A DNA stretch of 8,648 bases, from NCBI GenBank assembly GCA_946408315.1, contig CAMJRV010000080.1, positions 1 to 8,648 on the forward strand, read 5' to 3'. The DNA comes from an uncultured Bacillota bacterium. Its GTDB lineage: Bacteria > Bacillota > Clostridia > Peptostreptococcales > Anaerovoracaceae. Made by a program: the position numbers and the translations under genes. How positions within the stretch are numbered: the first letter of the stretch is position 1; every line of letters starts with the position of its first letter. Below, piece after piece: positions 1 through 6,313 of the stretch. The notes below the pieces were generated by a model. The model saw only the letters and a list, made by a program, of their open reading frames with translations. It was not told where the DNA came from and searched no databases.

Positions 1-750
1 CTCGTATATGCTCAGGCCGAAGACAACAGAAAGTTTTTCCTGAAACAGGCTTCGGATTATAAAGAGTTGCCGGAGCTGACAGGAAAGCATAAACTGATCT
101 TATTGGTATTTTTGTTTGCTTTCCTCATCATGATCTGGGGTGTGCTCCCCTGGGAAGATCTCGGGATTACGATCTGGCCTACGATGTGGTGGTGGTTCGG
201 CGAGCTTTCCGGAGTCTTCCTTGCGGCTTCCATCATCATCGCCTTCATCGCAAAGATCGGCGAAGAGGAGTTTCTTGATACTTTTATCAATGGAGCAAAG
301 GATCTGCTCAGCGTTGCCATCATCATCGGTGTTGCAAGAGGCGTCGCAATTATCATGAATGACGCGATGATTACGGATACCATACTGCATACCGGCGAGA
401 ATCTGCTGGCAAACACCTCGTCGGCGGTGTTCTCTGCCGCTTCCTACATCATTTATTTGATCCTTTCATTCTTCATCCCGTCCAGTTCAGGCCTGGCGAC
501 CCTTTCGATGGGCATCATGGCTCCGCTGGCGGATTTTGCAGACGTACACAGGGAGATCGTTGTCATTGCTTATGCGGCGGCGAATTCCATGATCGCCTTG
601 ATCGCACCGACCTGCGGCCTTCTGATGGGGGTTCTTGCGATGACGAGAACTTCTTTCGGCACCTGGATCAAGTTTGTATGGAAGTTTCTCCTATTTATTG
701 CATTGGCAACGGTTTTAGTTCTGGTGGCCGCTACGATAGTTGGCGCTTGA
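1..750 (+). CDS. YfcC family permease, C-terminal part (5' end cut by the window)
   Basis: The reading frame is open from the first base, so this is the 3' portion of a larger gene; the internal TTG at 67 should not be taken as its start. The encoded segment is very hydrophobic, with membrane spans around bases 91-165, 205-250, 310-360, 420-480, 570-640 and 675-747. Conserved stretches include NGAKDLLSVAIIIGVARG, then a proline/serine/glycine motif PSSSGLATLSMGIMAPLADF in the re-entrant or transport region, then a second ANSMIALIAPT segment. This pattern matches the YfcC/DcuC-like family of inner-membrane carriers, annotated variously as basic amino acid antiporter, arginine:ornithine-type or C4-dicarboxylate carrier; the substrate cannot be read from sequence. 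It lies 18 bases upstream of a dipeptidase gene on the same strand, which fits import or exchange of amino acids or peptides. Family assignment is firm; substrate is not. Confidence 0.9.
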   Translation, partial: LVYAQAEDNRKFFLKQASDYKELPELTGKHKLILLVFLFAFLIMIWGVLPWEDLGITIWPTMWWWFGELSGVFLAASIIIAFIAKIGEEEFLDTFINGAKDLLSVAIIIGVARGVAIIMNDAMITDTILHTGENLLANTSSAVFSAASYIIYLILSFFIPSSSGLATLSMGIMAPLADFADVHREIVVIAYAAANSMIALIAPTCGLLMGVLAMTRTSFGTWIKFVWKFLLFIALATVLVLVAATIVGA

Positions 751-768
751 TAAGGAAACGAGGAATTT

Positions 769-2232
769 ATGGAAAACAGCGTACTTCGGAATATTGAACC
801 GAAAGAAGTATTCCGATATTTTGAAGATTTAACCCAAATACCCAGAGAGTCCGGCAAAGAAAGACAGGTGACGGATTATCTGATTGCGTTCGCCGAGAAC
901 CATGGGTTGGAATGGTTCCGGGACGAGGCGCTCAACGTTCTGATCACGAAAAAAGCCTCCCCCGGATATGAGGACCGCCCCGGCGTCATCCTGCAGGGAC
1001 ACACGGATATGGTCTGTGAGAAAAATGAAAATACAGCTCATGACTTTGATAAGGATCTGATCACGCTTGTCCTGGACGGGGATAAAATAACGGCTGCAGA
1101 TACAACGTTAGGGGCGGATGACGGCATAGGCATCGCGCTTGCCCTGGCCCTTTTAGCCGACGAAAATGCAGCGCATCCTTTTTTAGAAGTCTTATGTACC
1201 AGCGATGAAGAGCGCGGAATGTATGGCGCGGAAGCCTTTGACACCAGCCTGCTGAAAGGCCGTATTTTAATTAACCTTGACTCGAACGAAGAAGATATTT
1301 TCACGGTCGGATGTGCCGGCGGTCCGGGTGTCCGCACGGAAATTCCCATCATCAGAGAAGAAGCCGCTCCGGGATGGACAGCGTTGCACATTAAAATTTC
1401 CGGCCTAATCGGCGGACATTCCGGGGAAGATATCCATCTCGGCAGAGCCAACTCAATCAAACTGATGGCCCGTGTATTGCTCGCTATTGACAGGGAAACC
1501 GACTTTCGTCTTTCGGATCTGCGCGGAGGCTTGAAATATAACGCAATTCCGCGGGAGGCCAATGCGGTGATTATGATTCCGGAGTCCCGCCTGAAAAAAG
1601 TAAAATCAGCGATAACGGATATGGAAGGCGAATTGAGAAATGAGTACCGCGTCAACGATCCCGAAATAACGGTTACGTTTGAAGCTTCTGATCCGATTGC
1701 CGAAATAAAACCGATGTCCAAATTATCGACACAGTCGGTTGTGAACTACATCTATTTTGCCGAAACCGGCGTTATCCGCATGGACATGGAGTTCAGGGAC
1801 ACCGTTGAGAGCTCCGTCAGCCTCGGAGTCGTTCGTACGGAAGAAGAGAAAGCAATTCTCCAGACATTGACGAGAAGCTCTTTGAAAAGTATGTATATGG
1901 AAATGTACTACAAAATTCTTCGGTTGGCGGAACAGGTCGGCGGGAGGACCGAACTCATGTCGAACTGCCCGGAATGGGAATACAATCCCGATTCTCATAT
2001 AAAAACAATTTTTCAGGATACCTACAAAAGGATGCATGGAAAGGATCCCGGTTTTGTAATCACCCACGCCGGTTTAGAATGCGGAGTGATTAATAGGAAC
2101 TCGGCCTCCCCTATCGACATGATAGCAGCCGGGCCGATCGCAAGAAATCTTCATACGCCAGGCGAATACGTCAGTATTTCTTCTACCGCGCGATTTTGGG
2201 ATTTCCTCCGCGAAGTGATGAAAAGTATATAA
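769..2232 (+). CDS. pepD: Aminoacyl-histidine (Xaa-His) dipeptidase, M20 metallopeptidase
   Basis: This 487-residue cytosolic zinc dipeptidase hydrolyses Xaa-His and related dipeptides (PepD, beta-Ala-His dipeptidase, family M20C). Length matches E. coli PepD (about 485). Visible metal and catalytic motifs in order: GHTDMV with H78 and D80, LGADDG with D117, TSDEERG with general-base E147 and metal ligand E148, LINLDSNEE with D171, and LHTPGE with H462. The lid/dimerisation part carries the family signature GGHSGEDIHLGRAN (about 215-228), and HAGLECG occurs at 433-439. No residue of the active site looks missing. The ATG at 769 follows a GAGG (760-763) at 5-base spacing. The gene is 18 bases behind the YfcC permease stop, so the two are probably co-transcribed and act together in uptake and breakdown of peptide-derived nitrogen. 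A hairpin terminator follows the TAA. Confidence 0.95.
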   Translation: MENSVLRNIEPKEVFRYFEDLTQIPRESGKERQVTDYLIAFAENHGLEWFRDEALNVLITKKASPGYEDRPGVILQGHTDMVCEKNENTAHDFDKDLITLVLDGDKITAADTTLGADDGIGIALALALLADENAAHPFLEVLCTSDEERGMYGAEAFDTSLLKGRILINLDSNEEDIFTVGCAGGPGVRTEIPIIREEAAPGWTALHIKISGLIGGHSGEDIHLGRANSIKLMARVLLAIDRETDFRLSDLRGGLKYNAIPREANAVIMIPESRLKKVKSAITDMEGELRNEYRVNDPEITVTFEASDPIAEIKPMSKLSTQSVVNYIYFAETGVIRMDMEFRDTVESSVSLGVVRTEEEKAILQTLTRSSLKSMYMEMYYKILRLAEQVGGRTELMSNCPEWEYNPDSHIKTIFQDTYKRMHGKDPGFVITHAGLECGVINRNSASPIDMIAAGPIARNLHTPGEYVSISSTARFWDFLREVMKSI

Positions 2233-2237
2233 AACAA

Positions 2238-2280
2238 GAGGCTGTCACACCAATTTCTTAGTGCGGCAGCCTCATTTTCT
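2238..2280. terminator. Intrinsic terminator shared by convergent pepD and DEAD-box operons
   Basis: Arms at 2238-2250 and 2261-2273 pair over 13 positions with one G-U and one A-C mismatch (outer GAGGCTG/CAGCCTC is perfect), with a 10-base loop. On the plus strand the stem is followed by ATTTTCTCTC; on the minus strand by TTGTTTT. It starts 5 bases after the pepD stop and lies 20 bases past the helicase stop on the other strand, so it probably serves both transcripts. The minus-strand U-tract is the better of the two. Confidence 0.8.
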
Positions 2281-2293
2281 CTCGCGAACCTAG

Positions 2294-3529
2294 CTAACGA
2301 TAGCTCCCGCTCGGTCTGCGTCTTCTTCTGTTCCTTTTCTGCGGCTCCGCCTTGTCCTGCACTGGCGCTGACACGAGTTCCGGCTCTGACAGAGTCGGCG
2401 GATAGGGGTTGTCCTCCGCGACGGGAATGGATATGCGGATCAGCTTTTCAATATCTTTCAGCAACGGCTTTTCTTCCACATCGCAGAAGGAGATCGCCGT
2501 GCCGCCCAGACCAGCCCTTCCGGTCCGCCCGATCCGGTGGACATAGGTTTCCGGGACATTGGGCAGATCAAAATTGACCACGTGGGACAGCTCCATGATA
2601 TCGATTCCTCTGGCGGCAATATCCGTCGCCACAAGAACCCTCGTCTTTCTTCCCTTAAAATTGTTTAAAGCAAGCTGCCTTGCGCCCTGGGACTTGTCCC
2701 CATGAATCGCCTGCGCCTGCACTCCCGCCTTTACCAGATCCTTTGCGATTCGATCCGCTCCATGCTTCGTCCTGGAAAACACCAGGGCCGAGGGGATGTC
2801 TTTCTCCTTTAAAAGGTGGATCAGGAGCTTCCGTTTCTCCTTTTTATCAACATAATATACGGTTTGATCGATCACCTCTACGGTGGACGAGATCGGCGTC
2901 ACCGCGATCTTTACCGGGTCCTGCAAAATCGTGTCGATGAGCTTCATGATCTCCGCGGGCATCGTTGCCGAAAACAATAGGTTTTGCCTGATAGAAGGTA
3001 AATGGGAAATGATCTTTTTCACGTCATTCACCATTCCCATATCAAGCATCCGGTCCGCTTCGTCCAGTACGAAGAAACTCACATGATGCAGATTTATGAG
3101 CTTTTGATTCATGAGGTCGATCAATCTGCCCGGGGTAGCGACCAGGATGTCGATCCCGGACTTGAGTGCGTCTGTCTGCGGTTTTTGGCCGACGCCGCCG
3201 TAAATAACGAAATTTTTCAGGCCCAGATTCTTCCCGTAGCCGGAAAAGCTGTCTCCGATCTGGACGGCCAACTCCCGGGTCGGCGTCAAAATAAGCGCTC
3301 TGATCCGTCTTTGTGATTTTGGTTCCTTTTTCTCCAGCGCAAGCTTTTGCAGGATGGGAATCGCAAAGGCTGCCGTCTTGCCGGTTCCCGTCTGGGCGCA
3401 GCCGACCAGATCCCTGCCCGCAAGCAGCGGAGGAATGGCCTGCTGTTGTATCTCCGTCGGCGCCGTATATCCTTCCGCCTTTAAGGCGTCCCGGATCGGC
3501 GCGATGAGATTCAGTTCTTCAAATGACAT
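2294..3529 (-). CDS. DEAD-box ATP-dependent RNA helicase, RhlE-like
   Basis: A 411-residue superfamily 2 RNA helicase that uses ATP to unwind short RNA duplexes or remodel RNA-protein complexes in the cytosol. All core motifs are present: Q motif with F3 and TEIQQQAIP (25-33), Walker A AQTGTGKT (45-52), PTRELA (83-88), TPGR (132-135), DEAD (156-159), SAT (187-189), VFSRTK (250-255), [10 protein letters not shown] (301-310) and [10 protein letters not shown] (331-340). The C-terminal tail is short and strongly basic (five consecutive arginines near 401-405), a likely non-specific RNA-binding extension; there is no CsdA/DbpA-type RNA-binding domain. This compact layout resembles the RhlE subgroup, but subgroup assignment is by resemblance only. 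The ATG is preceded by AAGGAGA (3534-3540). The gene begins 21 bases after the topB stop, so the two form an operon read from the topB promoter; it ends at the hairpin shared with pepD. Confidence 0.95.
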   Translation of the reverse strand: MSFEELNLIAPIRDALKAEGYTAPTEIQQQAIPPLLAGRDLVGCAQTGTGKTAAFAIPILQKLALEKKEPKSQRRIRALILTPTRELAVQIGDSFSGYGKNLGLKNFVIYGGVGQKPQTDALKSGIDILVATPGRLIDLMNQKLINLHHVSFFVLDEADRMLDMGMVNDVKKIISHLPSIRQNLLFSATMPAEIMKLIDTILQDPVKIAVTPISSTVEVIDQTVYYVDKKEKRKLLIHLLKEKDIPSALVFSRTKHGADRIAKDLVKAGVQAQAIHGDKSQGARQLALNNFKGRKTRVLVATDIAARGIDIMELSHVVNFDLPNVPETYVHRIGRTGRAGLGGTAISFCDVEEKPLLKDIEKLIRISIPVAEDNPYPPTLSEPELVSAPVQDKAEPQKRNRRRRRPSGSYR

Positions 3530-3550
3530 GTTTTCTCCTTTATGGCAGAA

Positions 3551-5491
3551 CTAGCGCAGGCTTTCCCATTGCCCATACGCTGTTCTTTTCACTTTTTCAA
3601 TGGTCTTCGTGATGTATCTTGTCAGCTTTTCCTCGAAAACCTCCTCAGTAATTTCATGATTTTCTATCATGAACAGACCCTTTTCCCAGCTGGCGGTTAA
3701 GATCGGATTCAAAAGCTCCTTTGCCGTATGGCGGATCAGCTCTACGATGGCCTCCCCTTTCGGCTCCGGCGTCACGATCTGGGTCTTGCTGTTGATTTTA
3801 ATATGGCCGATATCCGCAAGCTTTTTGATGATTCCGGCCCTGGTGGCGGAGGTGCCGATGCCGCAGGTTTTGATCTGCTCTCTCAGCTCCTCGTTTTCGA
3901 TATATTTTCCCGCCTTTTCCATGGTGATGATCAAAGATCCGTCGGTAAATCTGGATGGAGGTCTGGTTTCCTTTTCCTCCAGATCGAAGGCGGTGACTTC
4001 GCACTTCTCTTTCTTGATCAGCTTTTGGATCGGCGATTCCGATAATTCCTCGGTTTTGGAAGAGGCGATCTCATAGACCTCTTTCCACCCCTGCTCGTTC
4101 AGGGTTTTCGAATTGGTCACAAAGATTTCCGATCCCACCGCGGTTTCCACCTTCACAGTATTGTACTCCGCAGGAGGATAAAAAATCGCAAGAAACCGTT
4201 TCACGATCAGGCTGTAAATGTTTCTCGCATCTTCATCCAGCCTTGACAGGTCCGTTGTCACATAGGTCGGGATGATGGCGTAATGGTCCGTGACCTTGCT
4301 GTCGTCAACATAGCGTTTCGTGCTCTTATCGACTGCCAGAGCTCCAAAATCCTTGATCCTCGCCACGGCTTCCTTAAAATCCGCGTTTTTATATAGTCCG
4401 TTCAGCACCTTCGGCAGCTCCGGGATAACGTCCGTAGAGAGAACCCTGCTGTCGGTCCTGGGATAGGAGATCATTTTCTTCTCATAAAGATTCTGGGCAA
4501 TTTCCAGGGTTTTATTTACCGAAATCTTAAATTTCTTATTGGCCTCGGATTGCAGCTCGGCAAGGTTAAAGAGCAGGGGCGCCGGTTCCTTTTTCAGCTT
4601 TACCTCGACCTTTTTGACGACAGCCTCGTGTCCTTCCAGTTTCTTGATGATTTCCTCGGCTTCTTCCTTCGTAATATACTTGTCTTCCTCGTCCGGATCT
4701 TCTGCGGGATTTTTCTCTTTTTTCTTCTTTTGCTGCCATTTGCCCTTGTAGGCAATTCCGCTGTCCTTGGAAAGAAAGTTGGCCGTCACGCCGTAATACG
4801 GCTTCGGTACGAAATTCCTGATTTCCAGCTCCCGGTCGACGATCAGTCCCAACACACAGGTCATCACCCGGCCCACAGGAATTACGGAAGATTTATCTTC
4901 CTTCAGAAAATCCGATAATTTCTTGCCGTACCGGCAGGTATAGATTCTGCTGAAATTCATGCCGAAGAGCCAGTCCTCTTTGGCCCGGCAATAGGCAGCC
5001 TTTGAAAGCGAATCGTACTCCTGAAGGCTCTTTGCCTCTTCAATTCCTTTTTTTACCGCATCCTCTGTCTGGGAAGAGATCCAAACCCGCCTCACCGGCT
5101 TATCCGATCCGCTTTGATGATAGACCAGCCGAAAGATATACTCCCCCTCGCGCCCGCTGTCGGTACAGGAATAGATGACATCCACATCGTCCCGGCACAT
5201 CAGCGTCTTGATTACGTCAAACTGCTTCGCCGTACCTTTGTTGTCGACAACGATGTATTTGTATTCTTTCGGAATGATAGGAAGGTGTTCCACCCGCCAG
5301 GATTTATACTCCGGATTATATGCATCGGGGTATGCCAGGGTAACGAGATGCCCGAAACACCAGGTGATGATGGAATTTTCCGTTTCCGCATAACCTCTGG
5401 CTCTGTCTGCCGGTGAAATCCGCACATCCAATACGTTGGCAAAACTGGCCGCTACCGACGGTTTTTCTGTTATGTATAATTGCTTGCTCAA
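3551..5491 (-). CDS. topB: DNA topoisomerase III (type IA), TTG start
   Basis: A 646-residue type IA topoisomerase that cuts one DNA strand and passes another through it, acting in decatenation and resolution of recombination or replication intermediates. With numbering from the TTG at 5491: the Toprim domain begins LYITEKPSVA with E9, followed by TDSGREGE (110-117); HLVTLAYPD is at about 48-56; the catalytic tyrosine is Y343 in ISYPRTDSR; GIGTSATRAGII (544-555) is the conserved domain III/I element. Length is close to E. coli TopB (653), and there are no C-terminal zinc fingers. The second acidic position of the Toprim DxDxE is glycine, as I recall for many Bacillota and Bacteroidota TopB proteins. 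A highly charged insertion (about 255-300) contains runs of lysine and glutamate. The frame stays open to a TTG at 5533 and an ATG at 5512, but homology starts at the 5491 TTG, which alone has a well-spaced AGAGGA. First gene of an operon with the downstream RNA helicase. Confidence 0.95.
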   Translation of the reverse strand: MSKQLYITEKPSVAASFANVLDVRISPADRARGYAETENSIITWCFGHLVTLAYPDAYNPEYKSWRVEHLPIIPKEYKYIVVDNKGTAKQFDVIKTLMCRDDVDVIYSCTDSGREGEYIFRLVYHQSGSDKPVRRVWISSQTEDAVKKGIEEAKSLQEYDSLSKAAYCRAKEDWLFGMNFSRIYTCRYGKKLSDFLKEDKSSVIPVGRVMTCVLGLIVDRELEIRNFVPKPYYGVTANFLSKDSGIAYKGKWQQKKKKEKNPAEDPDEEDKYITKEEAEEIIKKLEGHEAVVKKVEVKLKKEPAPLLFNLAELQSEANKKFKISVNKTLEIAQNLYEKKMISYPRTDSRVLSTDVIPELPKVLNGLYKNADFKEAVARIKDFGALAVDKSTKRYVDDSKVTDHYAIIPTYVTTDLSRLDEDARNIYSLIVKRFLAIFYPPAEYNTVKVETAVGSEIFVTNSKTLNEQGWKEVYEIASSKTEELSESPIQKLIKKEKCEVTAFDLEEKETRPPSRFTDGSLIITMEKAGKYIENEELREQIKTCGIGTSATRAGIIKKLADIGHIKINSKTQIVTPEPKGEAIVELIRHTAKELLNPILTASWEKGLFMIENHEITEEVFEEKLTRYITKTIEKVKRTAYGQWESLR

Positions 5492-5497
5492 ATCTTG

Positions 5498-5503
5498 TCC
5501 TCT
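5498..5503 (-). promoter_or_regulatory. Ribosome binding site deciding the topB start
   Basis: AGAGGA on the minus strand lies 6 bases before the TTG at 5491. The alternative ATG at 5512 has GAGG abutting it with no spacer, and the TTG at 5533 has only AAGG three bases away. This, together with the SKQLYITEKPSVA N-terminus typical of the family, favours the 5491 start. Confidence 0.6.
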
Positions 5504-5554
5504 GTCCTTCATCCTCGTCGCAGTCGTCCGCAATCGCCTTGTGATTAGCAGGTT

Positions 5555-5577
5555 GCCCGGTCAGCGCGGCTGCGGGC
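5555..5577 (-). other. GC-rich hairpin in the topB leader
   Basis: Within the predicted topB 5' leader, GCCCG pairs with CGGGC (5 bp) and the inner CAGC pairs with GCTG (4 bp) around a 3-base CGC loop, with a 2-base AC bulge on one side. No U-tract follows, so it is not a terminator. It may stabilise the transcript or affect translation; no function is shown by sequence alone. Confidence 0.4.
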
Positions 5578-5587
5578 CAGCACTCCT

Positions 5588-5617
5588 ATTATATCTGAGA
5601 TTTTCATTCCCCGTCAA
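5588..5617 (-). promoter_or_regulatory. Sigma-A-type promoter of the topB-helicase operon
   Basis: On the minus strand, TTGACG (-35, at 5612-5617) is followed after 18 bases by a perfect TATAAT (-10, at 5588-5593). Transcription should begin near 5580, leaving a leader of about 90 nt before the 5491 TTG. No other promoter is evident between topB and the helicase gene. Confidence 0.8.
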
Positions 5618-5619
5618 TA

Positions 5620-5654
5620 CAATTGAAAATACGGGTTTTCCCTGCAATTGAAAA
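5620..5654. repeat. 10-bp direct repeats flanking a GGGTTTTCCC palindrome upstream of topB
   Basis: CAATTGAAAA occurs at 5620-5629 and identically at 5645-5654, 25 bases start to start. Between them is the inverted repeat GGG-TTTT-CCC (5633-5642). The first copy is just 2 bases upstream of the topB -35 element (5612-5617); the second overlaps the A-tract that forms the U-run of the holin terminator. Each copy contains the palindrome CAATTG. Position and spacing (about two helical turns plus) suit a regulator site or an AT-rich UP-like element, but no regulator is identified. Confidence 0.5.
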
Positions 5655-5671
5655 GCCGGGTCTCCCCGGCT
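5650..5671 (-). terminator. Intrinsic terminator of the holin-like gene
   Basis: Read on the minus strand, AGCCGGG (from 5671) pairs perfectly with CCCGGCT over 7 bp around a GAGA loop and is followed by TTTTC. The hairpin starts in the TGA stop codon of the holin-like gene (5671-5673), so stop codon and terminator overlap by one base. The tetraloop is of the stable GNRA class. Confidence 0.85.
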
Positions 5672-5961
5672 CATTCATTTCTTCTGCCTGCCTGCTTGAT
5701 CAACTCATTACCAAAGACCGTTACCGCCGCTATGAGGACAGACTGTATCACGACGGCTACAAGGACCTGGGGTGAAAACCCTTCCCCAAGGTAGATGCTC
5801 ACGTAGGCCAGAGTGATCAGAAAACTGATCCCCAGGAGTATGTACGGAATAGTCCAGGTCTTTCTTAATCTGTTGTTGAGTTTCAGGAACAAACCCACGC
5901 AATACAAAAATGCAATCAGGATAAAAAGCTCAGGCCGTATAAAGTCCAATACGTTTTCCAT
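5671..5961 (-). CDS. Small holin-like membrane protein (Hol44/holin superfamily V resemblance)
   Basis: A 96-residue protein with three predicted membrane spans at about residues 9-28, 37-58 and 64-86, a short polar N-terminus (MENVLDFIRPEL) and a basic C-terminus (KQAGRRNE). The pattern IRPELFILIAFLY near the start and VTVFGNELIKQ near the end resembles Bacillota phage holins of the Hol44 type, which oligomerise in the cytoplasmic membrane to release or activate endolysin. The ATG follows a strong AAAAGGAGGG (5971-5980) at 9-base spacing. There is no endolysin, tail or other phage gene beside it: the neighbours are topB and a cold-shock gene, so this is an orphan, domesticated or remnant holin, or a small membrane protein of another role sharing the fold. 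The reading frame is secure; the holin assignment is from motif memory and is moderately sure. Confidence 0.75.
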   Translation of the reverse strand: MENVLDFIRPELFILIAFLYCVGLFLKLNNRLRKTWTIPYILLGISFLITLAYVSIYLGEGFSPQVLVAVVIQSVLIAAVTVFGNELIKQAGRRNE

Positions 5962-6012
5962 GATTTATTTCCCTCCTTTTCAATCATCGCGCAAACGACG
6001 GAAGGACCGACC

Positions 6013-6042
6013 GTTATATCCACAGTCCCCCTAAAAAGTCTA
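6013..6042 (-). promoter_or_regulatory. Possible promoter for the holin-like gene
   Basis: On the minus strand, TAGACT (6037-6042, 4 of 6 matches to TTGACA) is followed after 18 bases by TATAAC (6013-6018, 5 of 6 matches to TATAAT). Transcription would start near 6006, giving a leader of about 45 nt that carries the strong AAGGAGGG site. The -10 overlaps the stop codon of the doubtful frame 6014-6151. The match is reasonable but not decisive. Confidence 0.35.
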
Positions 6043-6151
6043 TGCGGGAAGACTTGGCCTTATCCCAGATAACCTCCAACTCATCCTTATCGACATCGAT
6101 GAATTTTGATGTTCTCTGTTTTTCTACGTTTAAATTTCCAGCGTGTTCCAA
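6014..6151 (-). CDS. Doubtful 45-residue reading frame or gene remnant upstream of the holin
   Basis: From a TTG at 6151 the minus strand encodes 45 residues ending at TAA (6014-6016). The second half looks protein-like: KFIDVDKDELEVIWDKAKSS has a charged amphipathic pattern, codons of the 3' half resemble those of neighbouring genes, and the end is RIDFLGGLWI. Against it, no good ribosome binding site precedes the TTG, an in-frame TAG lies two codons before it, and I recognise no family. It could be a small protein gene, the surviving 3' end of a decayed gene, or chance. The holin-like gene begins 52 bases downstream on the same strand. Confidence 0.22.
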   Translation of the reverse strand: MEHAGNLNVEKQRTSKFIDVDKDELEVIWDKAKSSRIDFLGGLWI

Positions 6152-6169
6152 CTTCTAAAATATTTGGTC

Positions 6170-6198
6170 TTGATAATTTTGTTTGAAACGCATATACT
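6170..6198 (+). promoter_or_regulatory. Sigma-A-type promoter of the cold-shock gene
   Basis: TTGATA (-35, 6170-6175) and TATACT (-10, 6193-6198) are separated by exactly 17 bases; each hexamer has 5 of 6 consensus matches. Transcription should start near 6205, leaving a leader of about 109 nt before the csp ATG. A long leader is typical of cold-inducible csp genes. Confidence 0.8.
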
Positions 6199-6204
6199 AG
6201 AGAT

Positions 6205-6313
6205 GTTCCAAAGGTACTGACTGATCGCTGTAGGTTTAAGTCAATTTCCATTTTGACTGACATCTGCAGCATTTATTTTTTGCACCGGAATAATATTTTT
6301 AGGAGGTACTTAT
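6205..6313 (+). promoter_or_regulatory. Structured 5' leader of the cold-shock mRNA
   Basis: The leader contains a two-part inverted repeat: GCTGTAG (6227-6233) pairs with CTGCAGC (6264-6270) with one G-U, and inside it AGTCAA (6239-6244) pairs perfectly with TTGACT (6253-6258) around an 8-base loop. Downstream is a U/A-rich single-stranded stretch and then a strong AGGAGGT (6301-6307) 6 bases from the ATG. The hairpin leaves the ribosome site free as drawn; a competing fold at another temperature is possible but not shown. Confidence 0.5.

Larger units (their letters stand above)
5962..6313. other. 352-base divergent intergenic region
   Basis: This region separates the holin-like gene (minus) from the cold-shock gene (plus). 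It contains the holin ribosome binding site (5971-5980), a possible holin promoter (6013-6042), a doubtful 45-codon minus-strand frame (6014-6151), the csp promoter (6170-6198) and the csp leader with a hairpin (6227-6270). A second minus-strand open frame at 6087-6272 has no ribosome binding site and overlaps the csp promoter and leader; I do not consider it a gene. No tRNA, insertion sequence or long repeat was seen. Confidence 0.7.

Noticed and set aside
1038..1721. Minus-strand open frame of 227 codons opposite pepD
   Set aside because: It lies wholly within the well-supported pepD gene, has no family motif or ribosome site, and its serine/arginine-rich composition is typical of an antisense shadow.
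3669..4076. Plus-strand frame of 135 codons opposite topB
   Set aside because: Antisense shadow of topB; hydrophobic and serine-rich by mirror of the lysine/glutamate-rich coding strand, with no promoter or ribosome site.
6087..6272. Minus-strand 61-codon frame across the csp promoter and leader
   Set aside because: It has no ribosome binding site, no recognisable family and overlaps the csp promoter and structured leader, whose constraints better explain the sequence.
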